From the NCBI GenBank assembly GCA_947568835.1, contig OX387602.1, positions 21,565,021 through 21,629,020 of the forward strand: a stretch of DNA of 64,000 bases, read 5' to 3'. Shown in pieces: positions 11,901 to 26,900 of this stretch (its first letter is position 1; each line of letters begins with the position of its first letter). The notes beneath the pieces were generated by a model. It saw only the letters and a list, made by a program, of their open reading frames with translations. It made no database searches and was not told the origin of the DNA. The stretch is from Protonemura montana (taxonomy: Eukaryota > Arthropoda > Insecta > Plecoptera > Nemouridae). The position numbers were made by a program, and so were the translations under genes.

Positions 11901-14900
11901 TAGCTCTAGTGATTACTCTTACAAGTACAGAAACAGATAAAGAAACCGATAGGATCCAGAGCATCAACTTTAGTATTCTTCCCAATCCCAGTCTCGCTCT
12001 CCCAGTCTCCCAGCCTCCCAGACGGTGGACGGTCACTCGTGGACACTCACCTCCTCTAGCACCGCACCGCGTTGTCTACAGTCTTCCAATTCTCGTTCGA
12101 TGGACTCTCGCAGCTCAACGTGTTTCTCCTGCTCTCGCTCGATGGCCGCCAACTCGATCCACGCTCTTTGCAGGTCCTCCGAAGCGTCTGCGTCCGAAGA
12201 GTCTGCAAATAACACCGTTACTACTCGTCCGCGTCAACGCCCTCGCCCAAAACCAAGTGGCAGGCTTACCTTTATCCTCGCTCTCCTCCGTGTTGATGTG
12301 CCACTTCGTGTTCCCGTTCTTCGCGTTCTTGCTGTTGTTGTTAGTGTTGTTCTTGTAAAGCTTGTTGTTTCGTGACTCCCACTGAGAGATCAGCTGGTGC
12401 TGCTTTTCGGCTTCAGTGCCCAGACTCAGCAGTTGTCCGTCCAAGTCCATCAGTTTACGTCTGGAGGGTTAATTAACAACTGAATAGTCCGCTATTTTAA
12501 CTTTTAAGCAATGTTTTAGCAATATATGTTGATATTTTTAGCAATTTTAAGCATGTAACGAACACAAGTCCACGGATATTGCTAAGGTCAAGGTTGCGCT
12601 TCTCAAAAAGACACCGCCGTTCGTCCATTCTTAACTGAATAGAGGAACACTATCATTCAAATTATGTTTACTTCTTTTAAGTAGCCAGTAGGTTATACAT
12701 AGAATAGGTAATTTTCTTTCCAAATTGGTCCCATTGAATGCACTTAGCCAACGTTCCATATTTACGACAAGCTTTTCATCGGCGATGCTAGCAAGAAATC
12801 AAATGAGAAAATTTATTGCAGCCAATTTCCTCGATTTTGAGACATTTCTGATGTATGTTAATTGCACCTTTAAACTTACTATGGTTTATTGACCACATCG
12901 TCATCGCCTATAAGTTTAATGTTTAATGTTTAATGTGTATTTATTTTTTCACACACACGTTAAAATACAACTATCTTCAGTATGTACTCTACGTCTGCCG
13001 CCTACCTAAGCCGCATCTGCTCTTTGAAGGTGCTGACAATCTGCTCGCGAAGGTGCTTGATCTGCGGTCCCTGCCTGCGCTCGGTCGCTACGACCTTTAC
13101 GCTGCGCTGCCTTGGACGCTCCTCAGCCATCTTGACGCGCAGCCGATCGATCTCTTCGCGCAGCTCGCTGATTACCGTCTGGTACTGGTTAACGTGGTAC
13201 GACACGTCGAGCACGTTCCGTTCCACCTGTAACATAAACAGCGGCGCAGCGCACGGCGAGTCAGGCATGGCAGCACGATGCCGGCGCAGCACAAGGAGTT
13301 CTGATTGGAGCTTTCCCCTGAATAAAACTGATATTTGGAACCAAACAATGACGTCTGATTGAGGCACAATCAGCTTTAAGAAAAACTGTGTCCGTATAGA
13401 CTGACTCTTTTTTCCAACGTTTTTCATTCCAAAGAAAGTTTCTGAAATGATAAACGGTTACTTCCCTGCGCTAATGTTCGTGGTTTCCTATAAGTTCAAC
13501 CGTGCTCTGGAACTTAACTCTAAAACTTAATCAATCAAGCAAAAGACAGCGGCTATCGAGTAATGAGTCACTCTGCTGTCAGCAATCACCTTGTGCGCCT
13601 TCCGCTTGACGTCGACCACAAACTTGCCTACCGAGTCAACCATGTTTCCCGAGCCACTGCAGACACTCGAGTGAAACAGTAACCGCTTTCCCAACAGCTT
13701 TCTCAACTCCGCGCTCGATGGGAACTGTGTGATAAGTAAACACTCCGTGGGGGATTTGTTACGTGCGTTGGACAGATAGAGTTTGCTTGAATACTAAGCA
13801 GCAGGCGAGAGTGAGCTGACCTGCAGCAAGCACCGTTTTAGCACACAGTTTTATAATAAGCAATTACAGTGTTGTGATGACTGATAAGCGCTGTGTGCCA
13901 GACGGAGAGGGGAAATGGGTGTAATAATTATTCATATTCTTAGCCCGCTTTTTATGCCACCCCGACATGTTTAATGCAGCGTGGTCAGTGTGCGAGCGAC
14001 TTTCCCTGCACGAAACCCTACGGTGGCGGAGGTGGCGGCAGCGGCGGTGGGGCCCGAAAAGAATCGTTCCCGTATCTGATTGGTCATTCGACTGGGAAAG
14101 CATGTCCAGACCGCGAGACTAATAATAACGTAGGAGTTGGATCGGCGGCGACGACAGGTTCTATAAATGCGATGGTCGGATGTACCCCAAGTGATTTACA
14201 TTTGTAAAGATAGCAATTCTCTGTTGCGAGCTCGGGGAACTATGACGCCTTCTAGCCGATAAAAAAAAGCGCGAAGAAATCGCGTAGCACTTTCCTGGTG
14301 GAAATAATATATCAAACGGAAACAGTATTTTTTTGTTTTTTTGAGTCGAATTATAGATTCATGACCTTTTGAACTGTGTTTTGCGCTAATTCATTATTGC
14401 GTGACATGGCGCTTTCAGTAAATAAATCCTTTTGTATTACACTCCATTTATTTCTAGAAAAAAAATAATAGCTTGCGTTTCAGCCGTTGCTGATATTTAG
14501 TAAAAGCTTCGATTTCCCATTTTAACCATTTTTTCCCATTCCCAATATTGAGATCAAACCACAAAATTTACATTTTCCAAAGCTCTTCACGATGAAAATC
14601 TCTCAGATAAAAGTCCCTGTTAGTTTTTATATAAATCTCTTTGCATTTATGTCGTTATTTCTTGTGTCCTCTTTTTTTGGTGGAGGTGCCAGTTCTTGGT
14701 CTGCAGGTTGCGTTCAGGGGCGAAAACTCAAGCACACGATTTCAATTAATTTTTTTCTGCCGCATTACAACATTTACAACCTGAAAACCATATGATACAA
14801 AAATACGTCGTCCCATTTCATAAACAGCTCGTAGAACTTGAAGTCCTATCATAGTACACCATTATACACTAACGTTTAGATTGAAGGAATCGAAGGACAC

Positions 14901-17900
14901 TTACCTTGTTGGAGATGTTGTTGGCCCTTTCCGCGTACAGTAACGTCTGCTTGCTCTCGTCTCGGTGCTTGGCCGCCGGGCTGACATGGGCCACCATGAC
15001 CGTCCGGCAGTTCCCGCTGAGGGCCTCCTTCAGCAGCCGCGTCAGCTTTGAGTCCCGGTAGTTAACGTAACGTGCGCCACCACACAGCGCCGTGATGCAG
15101 TTCCCAAGCGCGAGGAGCGAGCGATTGATATGAGCCCCTTCTTTTAGCCGCTTGCCCTGGTTCTGTTGGGCAGGTTCATCATAATAACCATCCGGCACCA
15201 CCGTCTGTTAAAAGTCTACGCCTAAAAACAGTAGCTAGAAAACAGGAATTCCGTCTACGTTCCGATAACCTGAAGGGTGAGACCACGCTTTAAAATGGGG
15301 ATCTCAGGAGATCTAGCTTCGGTTAATGTTATTTTACCTAGAGCCGCCATCCAGATGGTAGGGTCAAACCGTAATTGGTTTTGCCTCATTATCTGTGATT
15401 ACATTGTTTCAAGCAGTTCTACTCAACGAACAGGAACACATCGCGAAATGGGAGTATATGTTACAGTTCCTTTCCCACTTTTAACATTGATACTTCTACA
15501 TCTATTTCTGATAACAATATGTACAATTGCAACGCTATTTATACGAGCGCCAACTCTATACCAGGACAGGCATTTCCTGGTTACATATTCTTGGCTTTTA
15601 ATTACCCAGCTAATTGTTTCCTCTTCTCGCTGGCAGTGTTTTAGTGGCAACTAACAGGGTATTTTAGGGCATCATTAATACGCGAGGAAAGTTATCTGCG
15701 GAAACTGAAAAATGTTTTGCGAACTTTGACCTGAGAAGAGAGCAGCCATTTCCATGAGATTTCTTTATCGATTTGTAATCGTATTCGAATACGTATTGTC
15801 GTGTTGTTAAAACTTACAAGAGTAATTTTTATTGACATTTAACAACAAATTACGCCCGTCAACTACGCGGAATTATTCATCGTGATTCACATATACCATC
15901 ATTTTTTTCCCTCCATCCAACTGGGTTACCAATGTTATTCTTTAGCAAACTTAACATCACGTTTTGTCCCACCCGCCCGCCTGATCTATCCCAATTGGCT
16001 TCGCAACTCCTGGTCAATATTTTGGTAGCCGAAGAGTGACAGGACTGTGTGTTTACCTTCGTGTTCGCCGCCCGCTCGGAGCCCGCCAGGTCGATCATGA
16101 AGAGCCGCCCCTGCTTGACGCGGTTGCGTGACTGTCCCGCCAGGGGCGCCGTTTGACGAACGGTGACGCTGAGGAGGGCATGGGACCTGGAAGACGTCTT
16201 GTTGGCAGCCGTTGACTCGACTGTGCGAGCGCGGTTGCCGCGTTGAAGAAGGCTCATCACCTACATCGGCCAACGAATTTCTGTATTATCCAGGGTCTGA
16301 CGTTCAGAACTAGTTTTAACCGAACATGGAAAGTAGATTGTATTGACAAAAACTTTTTAAACTAGGTTTTGAATGCTAAGTGAAGAAAAAATAAATTTTT
16401 CAACTTTTCATAACTTGTAATTGGTGTATTCTTGTAACTTGTACATTGTATTCGCGTTTTCTTTTAATGTAAAAAAATACACTTGCCCTATTTATCAATT
16501 GGCCTCATTGTCAAAATGAGAGCTAATGCTAATTACTTGTTCAATTCACTAGGAGTAATATTACAGAGTAGCGGAGCAGTATAAATTTAAAAAAAATGTC
16601 TTTTGGAAATTAGCATGTTAGTTGTTTCAATGGCAACATACACAAGCGACGGAAATTAAAGGGAAAATTACACCTTTAATTGTGATCTCCGTTCCGGCTG
16701 AAGACTGAAAATATAAATATTAAAAAGCACGCGGCCGACAGTGGAAACGGTCGGTGTTGCACGCGATTCAAGCCCACCGCACGGTTTACCGTCCACTTAT
16801 TCAAAAACAAATTACAGTGATTTGTTAAGAAGTTACAAAATCGTTACTATTCATATTTATTTCGCTCCCGACAGGACTTTCTGCATTAGTTAGCATTCTA
16901 TTTCAGGTTAAAGCCGTCAATCACGCAAAGTCCATAATATGTCTCCAAACAAAACCGTGTCGACATAATTGGATTTGACAACACCACAACATCTCAGTGT
17001 CATTTTCTTGAAGGTCATTGTTTTAGAGAATTTTTTCATTGCCACTCGCTTGTCACATGCCACTCACAGAATTTGTCTACTTGAGAAAGTATTGACGAAA
17101 CGTGGCCCTCAAACAGTCAAGTCACTTTATCGACCAATTTCGTCGTAGTTCTATCCAGACATTGCCTCACCTCCTCTGTGGATGTCGTGGAGATCTCAGT
17201 GAGACGTGCAACCTGAATGTTTCTCCCTCGGGAGTCTTCCCGAAGTTCCAGGAAGCCGGAGTCAGGGTTCAACAGGTCGCGAATGTTTTCGTTGTAGATC
17301 TCCAGATAGGACATGGTCACCTGGCGGGCAGCACGACATCTGAGTTATCATCAAGATCAAAACACTTGTTCCGGACAAAACATTGCTCAGTAACAATGTC
17401 CACTTTCTGAGCTTAACGACTCTCTTCTGTAATTTTCTAAACTCTTAAAAATTCCCCTCAAATGTATGTAAAGATTGATGTTTACCACTGTAAATTAACA
17501 CTTAAAGTCAAAACCAGCTCCACTTAACATCTTAAAACATAAAATCGAATTTCGAATTGAATCGAATCGAACGCCCCAGAGCTTACACTTAATGCTCAAC
17601 CCGTTTCGCGTGTTTGCGGACCGTCTGAAAGTCTGGAAGAACAATTCCCGACCGGAAGAAGCCAATATCCTGCAACGCTGAGTCCTTTGCAGGCTGCCAC
17701 GTGGTCTGTAGCAAGCCACATATTTAGGCACCAGGCAATGCATGGGACGCCTGTAGATTCTTATAGTGACATACGTTATCTAGTAGGATAAAAGGTAAGA
17801 CAAATAGTCTTAATTGAAAAAGGTACTTGTAAAAAGCAGCTTTTTGCACTGGTAAATTTGATCGAGATAACTACAGTCTGGAACACTTTCATGGCATTGA

Positions 17901-20900
17901 AAACCATATAATCCAATCTAATTTCTACAAAAAAAAAAAAAACATGGATACGTTCTGGGGACGTTACTTCCCTTGGCGTTAAAAAAAAATTACTGACACC
18001 TTTTACCGGTCACCTTTTGGTTTTCGGCACATACCTCGTATCGGTCGGGGTGCGGCGCTTCGCCGACGGCCTTGAAGAGATCGTTAAGTGCTCGGACCAT
18101 GATACCCGGTTGTCGGGGGTTGCCGACCATTGTGTGCGTCTTGCCTGACCCAGTGGCGCCGTACGCGAACACAGTGGCGTTGTAACCGGAGAGCACGTCC
18201 CGGACAAGGCCACGCGTCGTCGCTTCATAGACGGCCTCTTGGCTGGACTCCTCAGGAAAGACGGAGTCGTAGGCATAGCGACGCTCGCCCACAGCACGTT
18301 TCTGTCGCAGGACGTCGGACTTGTCGGCGTCATCTTCGAGAACCACGCTCTGTACACAAAGACGAGATTAGGAGATTCCCATACACCCTGCCCTAATCAC
18401 AGGATTAACTTTAGACCAGGTTCTAAGATCGGAGGTAGCACGGGATATTAGGCTACACTGACCTATTATTGTGGACATTTGGGGACATTGGCACATTAGA
18501 CACTCGGAGTGTTTCTTTTTTAAGAGATCCATATGTCAATGGTTGCATGGAAAACTCGCTGTCGAATACGAGGCAGAACTTACAGTCAAACGACTAGCAG
18601 TCAAACGACTAGCAGTCAAACGACTTGCATCACTTGTTTCAAAACTGAGCTGGGATTTAAAAAGTTTTACTCTTTCATTGGAAATATTTTGATGGTAATA
18701 TATTCAATTTGAGTAATATTATTAAAAGACATATATTTTTCTATAAATGGGGTATAGGCACAGATTGACATACACAGATATATCACCTTACCCAGCTTTG
18801 GCTACGGCACGCTACGGCAAAAAAATACTTGTTACGCGAGCACTGAGGGGCGCTGGCATCGCGATGTATAGTAGCATCAGTTGAATATTGGGCCACCAGA
18901 GTGCAGGGTAATCGGTTTGACCGAGTGGTGGGGCGAGAGTACAGCTTGCTGAACTAAAAAATGGGTACTGGATTTGGCGAAGTACTTGTCATTGGAAAAG
19001 GGATCGTGTTAGTGTTAAAAATTGAAGAAAATTGAGGATTTAGGTGCAGACGTCGGTACACTGCAGCTGAATAAAAAGAAAGGCGAGTCCATTATCATAT
19101 TTAAACTATATTTTAATCGCAAGCAGGGACATATGTGTGTTTCCTTCTGAAGGCACTGCAAGCTGACAGTACCTATTTTGTTTCTATTACAAATGCTTAA
19201 TGGGTGGGGAAATAAAAATACATTAACAATTATATTTCAGGTTTCAATTTGAAGAAACTAGAACAAAAAGTCAGTCTCATCTAAAGAGATCAAATGAAAA
19301 TACAAAGCAAGTCCCAATACCAGGGGCGCCGACTACGTGTGTGCCCGAGAGCTCGAGCAACCCTCGAAAACTCTTTGGATATTCTTAAATCTTTCGATAC
19401 GAGATTTTTTTCCGTAACTCATCAATAGCTGTCAACATTCCAGGGCTAAATAGTAAAAGCCATCCGTATGGCATGAGTTGCCGTACAGTAAGATGGTTCA
19501 AAGAATCTTACAAAATCATTCTGAAAAATATATGACAACAGCTATGCTCGCTCATAATAATATTGACTACGCGATCGCGAAACTATAAGCTTGGCCAAGG
19601 TCAGCGCACCGCATACCCTTTGTAAGGCAGCGCCGACAAAGCAATGCGAATACCCCTATTTTTGTAGTTTCCACTCTCAGTACATGACCGATCCTTTCGT
19701 AACAAGAACGACCAGCAATGATGTCATTAAAGGGGCACAAATCACGTTTTGGTCAGTTTGCAGTTTCAGATTTACTAATGTCTTAAGGATTTGTTACAGC
19801 TGTGAATAGTTTGTTGATTTCCTTTAATAGGGCAGTGTTAAACGCATCCGGGGGAGTAATACGGGACGCGGTGTGCATTTTCCCGTTCCACACATTTTCT
19901 ACCGTGGCAAAAGGGGAGTGTATCACGTGGGTGTCTAGCTATGCGTCTAGATTTGATTTGGAACAAAACACTACTGAATATCTAAGCCGATTTGCGATAA
20001 AAATGTTCCGAGAATCGCTAATACCAGAGCCATTTAACTCACAAAACCATCTTATGCTAATAATTGAATTTCGAAATTTTTTAAAGCACCATTACATTCG
20101 GCTTCAAAACCTGATTTCAAATCAGTTTGAATTTTTGTTCTAATGTTGAAACTACCCTCTCTAGCATCAATTTACCGTGATCAACCAGCAAGGTTACTGG
20201 GCCACCTGCTCAGTCTCGCCAAACCATCGTAATCGCCTGGCGACATTATTATAAAACCCAGCAATGCGGGAATTCCAAGAAAATCAACATTGAGATAAGC
20301 ACCCGCCAAGTCAAAGTACCTATCATTTAATAGATTTTCGAAATTTGAAACTGAGAGCGAATGTGAGCGAAAGGACTTTAGACCGATGACCGAGCAAGCT
20401 TGGAACAGATAGTATACTTAAGAGGGAGCGAATGTGAGCGAAAGGACTTTAGACCGATGACCGAGCAAGCTTGGAACAGATAGTAAACTTGAGAGGGAGC
20501 GAACGTAGCGCCATCCCGTGTCCAGAGGGCAAACTCTTTTAGCTTGTGGGTGAGGGGATTGGCGCGAATCTTGCGGGGCGAAAGCTTTCGCGTAGCTCCC
20601 AATAGCATAGGAGTGGACAATCTGTGTATGTCTATCTGTGGTATAGGTGTATACCTAAGTGAAGGTCACTGTCCTAATTGTGTCACGAAACAAAACATTG
20701 AGCTGCAGGTGCTGTTCGTGCCACCTTGTTTTCTTTGGTCTGTTTCATTTCATTTGATGATAAATGAGTGCCCCGCCGCCGCCGAATTGCTGTACAAATT
20801 GTGTGGCGCGAGCACGAAATCGAGTCACCAATTACCCTATAATTACGTAAATCACTCGGCGTTCGAGCTGACGACAACCCTAGATCTCGTCACTGCTATT

Positions 20901-23900
20901 GAAGACCATGTTTGCTGGCGTGTCTTCTATTACCGAATATTAAGTCTATTAGCGATTGAAAGGGATTGATTGTATATCCTTAATTGACGGATATAACGCG
21001 ATCCTATCGTTTTAGTGCACCTTCCTTCACAAAAGGGTAGTGGGTATTTTCAAAGCTTTCGGCTAAAGCGTTTTCTTTTCGGATAAAAGAATTGCTTGCA
21101 GATATCGTTAATCGTTGTCAAGTAACAAAGGCACCTCCATAAATAGAGTCACACAGAATAAGATTAGTAATTATTAATGAGAAACACAGCAAAACTATTC
21201 AACCTGCTTTAGCAAACTGAATAAGGTCACGACTTAGTATTTCCCACCTTCGCTCGTTAAGGAAAATGCAATTAAGATTAATTATGGAACGCGTTGATGA
21301 ATGCAAAAAATCCCCACAAATCACGAAGGATCACGCAATTTTCAAGGCTGTGTGTTTTTTTTAACATGGACGTCTCAGTTCTGCTAAGGGAGTCTCCTCC
21401 GTACGTTATTTGCTTGCTCTGAATCTGCAAAGCATAACGAAACGCTGGCCATCGGATCAAAGAGGTTACTGTGCCAATAACGTGAATATTGCATGAGTTT
21501 CCTCGAGCTGTCTGTCACGTATGAGTCCCACGCGTTTTCCGATAACCAATTTAGTTAGTTTACTTTCCACAAAGAGACGGGCTAAGCGTTTCTCAAGAAC
21601 TCGTACATGGTTTGAAAGCTTCAAAAACCGAAACATTTAAATTAGTTTTATAAATATTCAGAATTTCCCCTGGTAGATATTTTATTCTGAAAATAGAGAT
21701 CCCTGCTATTTTTGTCCTGACCTGCCCTGGTTACCCTATAACCTGCCCTATAACATTGTTACACATCGAGTTGAACGAATCCAGGAAAGCGCGGATGAAG
21801 CGGTGCATAGTGACTTTCACAAATACGCCGTCTTTTTTTCGCCTGAGAAATTGTGGAAAATTCTTCTTGGCAAATGAGTTGGCTATTGAGTTAGTAAATG
21901 AGTTTTAAATGAGTTACAAAAGTGATCGTAATTTTTGTGATGATAGATGTATGAAACATTGTATCTTTGCTTACATCAAAGGGCCGCTGCCTTCGCAAAC
22001 GGTGGAAAGGACATCAAGTGACTTACAAATTACCCCAAGTACAATATTAATCAATTATTTACCTTGGAACATAAAAACCGTGTGCCCATCGGTTCATGTC
22101 ATACGCTCGGTGACTCGTTGTCAATTCTGTCAATTGATGCGACGGCCTACTTTCGTAATTTGTCAACTTTATTGTACAATCATAAAACCGAATCTCTCAG
22201 ACAAATGAAATTTATAAATTAGAATTCCAACATTTTATCTCAGACCAGGCACCTCCACCTTCCCCGACTCAATTTTCAGGCAAGCATAACCTTGGAGAAT
22301 GGAATATAACCTTAGAGAAAGGCATAACATTGGTTAATTCTACATTTTTAACCCAGGGGTATAGATTTTTCTACGCGTTATGATATTATATCACATTTTC
22401 TTTTCTTTAAATGGGATTAAAGTTTTATTCAATATTTATGCTCGGATAACCAAGTTGAACTGGTAAAGTTTCTATGTTCTCGCACGATACAGAAAATTCA
22501 CGCTCGCAATTTATTTATTAATCACTACATTAAGGTAAGTTATAAATTATGCACGAAAAGATTTGCGCCACACGAAACTGTACAACCACATTTTTATTCC
22601 GTGTAACCAAAAAAGTCGATTTTGGTTCAGTGTGCACTCCCTCCAAGACAAAGATATGTGTCCACAGCCTGCTGGTTCGTGATCGTGCCCGGGGGACGCA
22701 GTGCGTTTTGCGGAACGCGCGAGTTGATCCGTGCAGATTCGAGAGGTCATCGCCATCGTCTGGTCAACGGCGTCGTTTCCGGGTTGACGTGGCGACGCCA
22801 CGTAATCAAGCGTCGCTTTTAACTCTGTAAAGTCACTCATATATAGCTTGGAAATGCGTGGGATTTGTTGTTCGCGGGACTTTGTTCGTACTCGTTAATA
22901 ATACCTTGCAGTTAATACCTAACTTTTCAAGTATTGCGGACCTATTCAACATAGAGCATTTACTTCCTGCTCTCGGAACTTATAATTTCATTTTCAAACA
23001 TTAATGTGTGTACTCACGATGTTTACATTGGTATTTTTCCCTGGAATGAAAAAAACGAACGCTTGTTTTTTATAAGAAAGCGGGTTTTTCTTGGAGAACT
23101 TTTCAACCACAAGCAATGTCCTACGCGACGTCCTACGCTACGCTGGTCTCATTGGGTACTACCAAACACCATAGCACTAATGTTAAACTGTCTTCGCAGA
23201 AAGTGGCCGTCAAAAGACTACTTTAACGAAAAAAACTGAGGATTCTTCTAGGTGAAGTCACCGTCGTTTCGGCTCCTAAGAAACTTCATATTGTTATTTC
23301 TCGCAGATTTGTTATGTATGTATCGATATTTTGAGTTGTAATTTTTTAATTGTAGAGGTTTGTTAAAAATGACGGTTTCAAGCGCCATCGGGTGGCACAT
23401 GCCGTTACCACGTGTTGTCGGCTCGTTTGCTCAGCAGAAAGTTATCATTAACGCTGGACCTCTGACTATACCTAAAAACTCATTAATTCTGCGTCGGTTT
23501 TTCGCACCCTCGCAAGTTTCCGACTCACTAATCAAAACACATGCGAGAAGGCAAAAAAAAACCCAGTGGTCTTTTATTTTTCATCGACCCAAAACCGATA
23601 AAGTCTCTCAAGATGTCTTTGTTTTATAGTTTTCCGAAACAATGCTTTCACGACTTACTATGGTGAAGTTACTATGGTGTGTGCACGAGCTTTTGTAAAG
23701 TTATGAAACATATTCAGAAATACCTCAGCTCGATAAGAAAACATGCTCAAAAATAATATATGCGTCGTGAGGGATTTAATCAGTTCAGGATTGCATAGTT
23801 CTGGGCAGGGCAGGTTTCATTGTACTTTCCACGCGCCGTGAGACCGTTGAGACCTTAGGGACTTGAGAAAATGACGTTTGGGATATTCTTAGCCTTGACA

Positions 23901-26900
23901 CATTCAACTGTTCTTTGTGCAGGGGGGCAAGTAACAATAGAATCGGTTGCACATTTGAATTGAATATGTGGGTTACCCCTCCTACGTCACAATGATTCCT
24001 CAATGTCATTTCTTTGTTGATTCTATTTTGTTGCGGCATGTTTGTCGATAGAACTTTTCCTAGAAACTGCAGCACGTGGTCTGCGATGCATATTCTCGTT
24101 AATTAAAGCAATTTAAACGTATGTAGGCTACGAAATTTATATAAATCAACTCTTTGTGGAACATTCGATCCATAATTACCTCCTCAAATAAGTTCATTAA
24201 TTGTTTTCGACAAGCGGTTTGCTCATTTCATTCTAGTATGCCTAGTTCCTGTTTTCTGCAATTCATTTTGGTCCTTTTATACCTGCGCTTGTGGCAAAAC
24301 ATTAAAGAACTGTGAATAACGTCTTAAATTACCTAATTACGAATAATCTCGTGTTCATTATGTAAACACGATTTTATTCGTACATGGCACCCTTCAAGTT
24401 AGGCTAATGACGTTGGCGTGTATTGTTTACGGAGTGCATTTTATGGACATAAGCCTGCGAGCATATGTATATGTATTGGTATACAGTCAAACCCCTTCCG
24501 CGATAGAGCGTATAAAAGAAATTTATTGATCCTCATTTAAGGCATCATAAAGTAATAATCCATAAACGGTCTTAACAAGTTTCACAAGGGGTTGCAATCA
24601 GTGGCTTTGAAACGTATTGCCAAATATTCCATTACAATCGACGTAATTTGCGAAGTTGCCCCGAGATTATGTACTGCATGCAAGTCACGTGTCTGTCTGT
24701 ACCCTAATCTTTTCCGGCGGAAGTCCTGCCATTCCAGCCAGTCGCGGCCTGTTGCCTACGGCGTCTTCTTGCGTGTCGAAGTCGACGCCAGGCGTCGCTG
24801 CGAGACTTTAGTTGGACATTGCTGAGACGCAACAGTTTGCACGAGTGCAGTAATTTACCCAGAAAAGGTCGATAAACTTGCAAACTACACTCATTCCTGT
24901 TTAGTGGGAATTATTCGTTACTTTTAGTGACTTGGCTCGTATTTTTTCTCTGCACTTTCAACAATATTTTGTGAAATAGTATGAAATGAAAAATACTGTC
25001 AATTTAACCTGCGCAATTTGCTTCAATAACCAGAAAAATACATCGATCGAGGCTATTTTACTGTCACCACTCATGTGTTACGTACACAAGTGCTTACGTT
25101 TGGACGTCGTAAGTCAATTTTCAGTACCACCTTTTCAAACAATTTAACAATAAACATTCGTTTGCGACACAAATCCGTTACATATTCCTTTCAAGTGTCG
25201 CGCTTTTTATTTCAATAAATAAAAAATCATTTCTAAAGTTATTAAATTCAAGGTCTGCTCCAATGAACAGACTTTCCGATCAATATGTGATGAACGCCGT
25301 GGCACGCGACGCCTCGAATCGATGGGGGCGGTGGGCGCCAGGGTCCGGTTCGACCCCCGTGTCGCGTCAAGTGTCACACGCTGATTCGACACCTTCCCAC
25401 AAGAAGTGAGACACAGAGTACTGGGGTGCCTCTCGCAAGGTGGTCACTCGATGACACCGTAACTCCCGTCTGAGAGTTTGGCTGCATCGACAGCAATCTG
25501 GCACCTCCACCGCCTCGCCGGGTGGCAAAGCAATTTCATAAATTATTGGTTTCGGTAGTAAAATTTATTCATAATAGATTTGCTTTGAAAATGACACCAC
25601 AGGGGGCGATACGTAATTATTTCGACATTTTCTTACATTTCCACGCCTGTCACAATAAGTCAACGCAATCTCGTGGCCATACATTTTCTTGGTTCCGTTT
25701 TCTATTATTCACAAATCTGTGTTACGAAAGACCCGCTATCAATTTTAAATTAGTATTTCTTTCATATAATGTTGAGCTGTACAGGTACTATAGCTGTATA
25801 ATTTTATGTCGTTTTATTTTGGCTTTTGATCATAAAGGGAATGTCTCCATTGTTTTCTCATTAGATTGTTTCTCATTATACATACGAACGATATTAACGT
25901 AATACAATATATTGTTCCTATATCAATCGAGGCCAAACTGGTGATTGAAAGGGAGTGAACAATTGTGAGGTAGAAATACTGTTGAGAGAAATGCTATTAA
26001 GTTAACACGTTGAGTACTCTACAATTGCTATTAGTACAGCACTCATCACGAAAAAATTTGCTGAAAACTTCTGCGAGCAACCAGAGGCAGGTCAAAACAG
26101 AGATCGTCAGTCTTACGTGGTTATTGACGCCTATTGGTATTTGCAAGATATTAACAGCATCTTAACTCTCTACTACAATTACAACTTCTTGCAAGATGTA
26201 CATACATTACAAGTCCTCATTTAAGTACTTGAAACATCCCCCTACAGGTCAGTGGCATGCCATCTTCGTAAAACGCATGCTGAAAAACGGTCTAAACCGT
26301 CTGCTCTTCAACCAGCAGTGGGTTTACTGACCTTAGGTCCCAACGCTCGCAGAACTCGAGTACTCTCGCTTGTCTTGAGAGGTCTGATGCGAACTGCAAC
26401 CTGCAACCAAACCCGGTTTGACATAACAACCACCGACGGCAACACACCGCATAGTTGGCACGGCACTGCCGCCGCCTTCGCCACCGCGCTAACGTGGGCA
26501 CTCTCATCGGCCAGGAGGGTGTCAATGTCATCCCCACCACCGCCAACCAGTGGAGGAAACACGCGTTTACCCTTTACACGCACCAAAACAGCCCTGCGAT
26601 TTGCATAATTTCTACTAGCAGGGCTGTCGGGGGCGTGATCGACTTAGAACATGTATGCACAATTTTGAGTTCGTTATTAACGTGTGTCCTTGAAAAGTTG
26701 TGTTCGTTTTCACTTGATTTTTATTGCCGATGGCGAGCGACGCTCTAAAGCGGGAAAATGCCAAGGAAAGTGGATGGAAAGCGTGACATGAGCTTTAGGC
26801 GCAACAGGCCTTGACACAAATCGGGTAGAAAATTGAAGCAATACTGTTAGTTCATGCAGTTGGCACGTTGCTTTAAGATCTAGCAATTAAAATGCACACT

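Larger units (their letters stand above)
18350..26331. other. large KIF19 intron 2, no nested gene seen
   Basis: About 8 kb between exons 2 and 3. It holds two tandem repeats (18583-18627 and 20355-20500) and GC/CpG-richer patches around 22640-22830, 24700-24830 and 25300-25520 inside AT-rich DNA. The patches carry short ORFs but no recognisable domain. A GTGGCGACGCCAC palindrome lies in the first patch. Confidence 0.4.
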
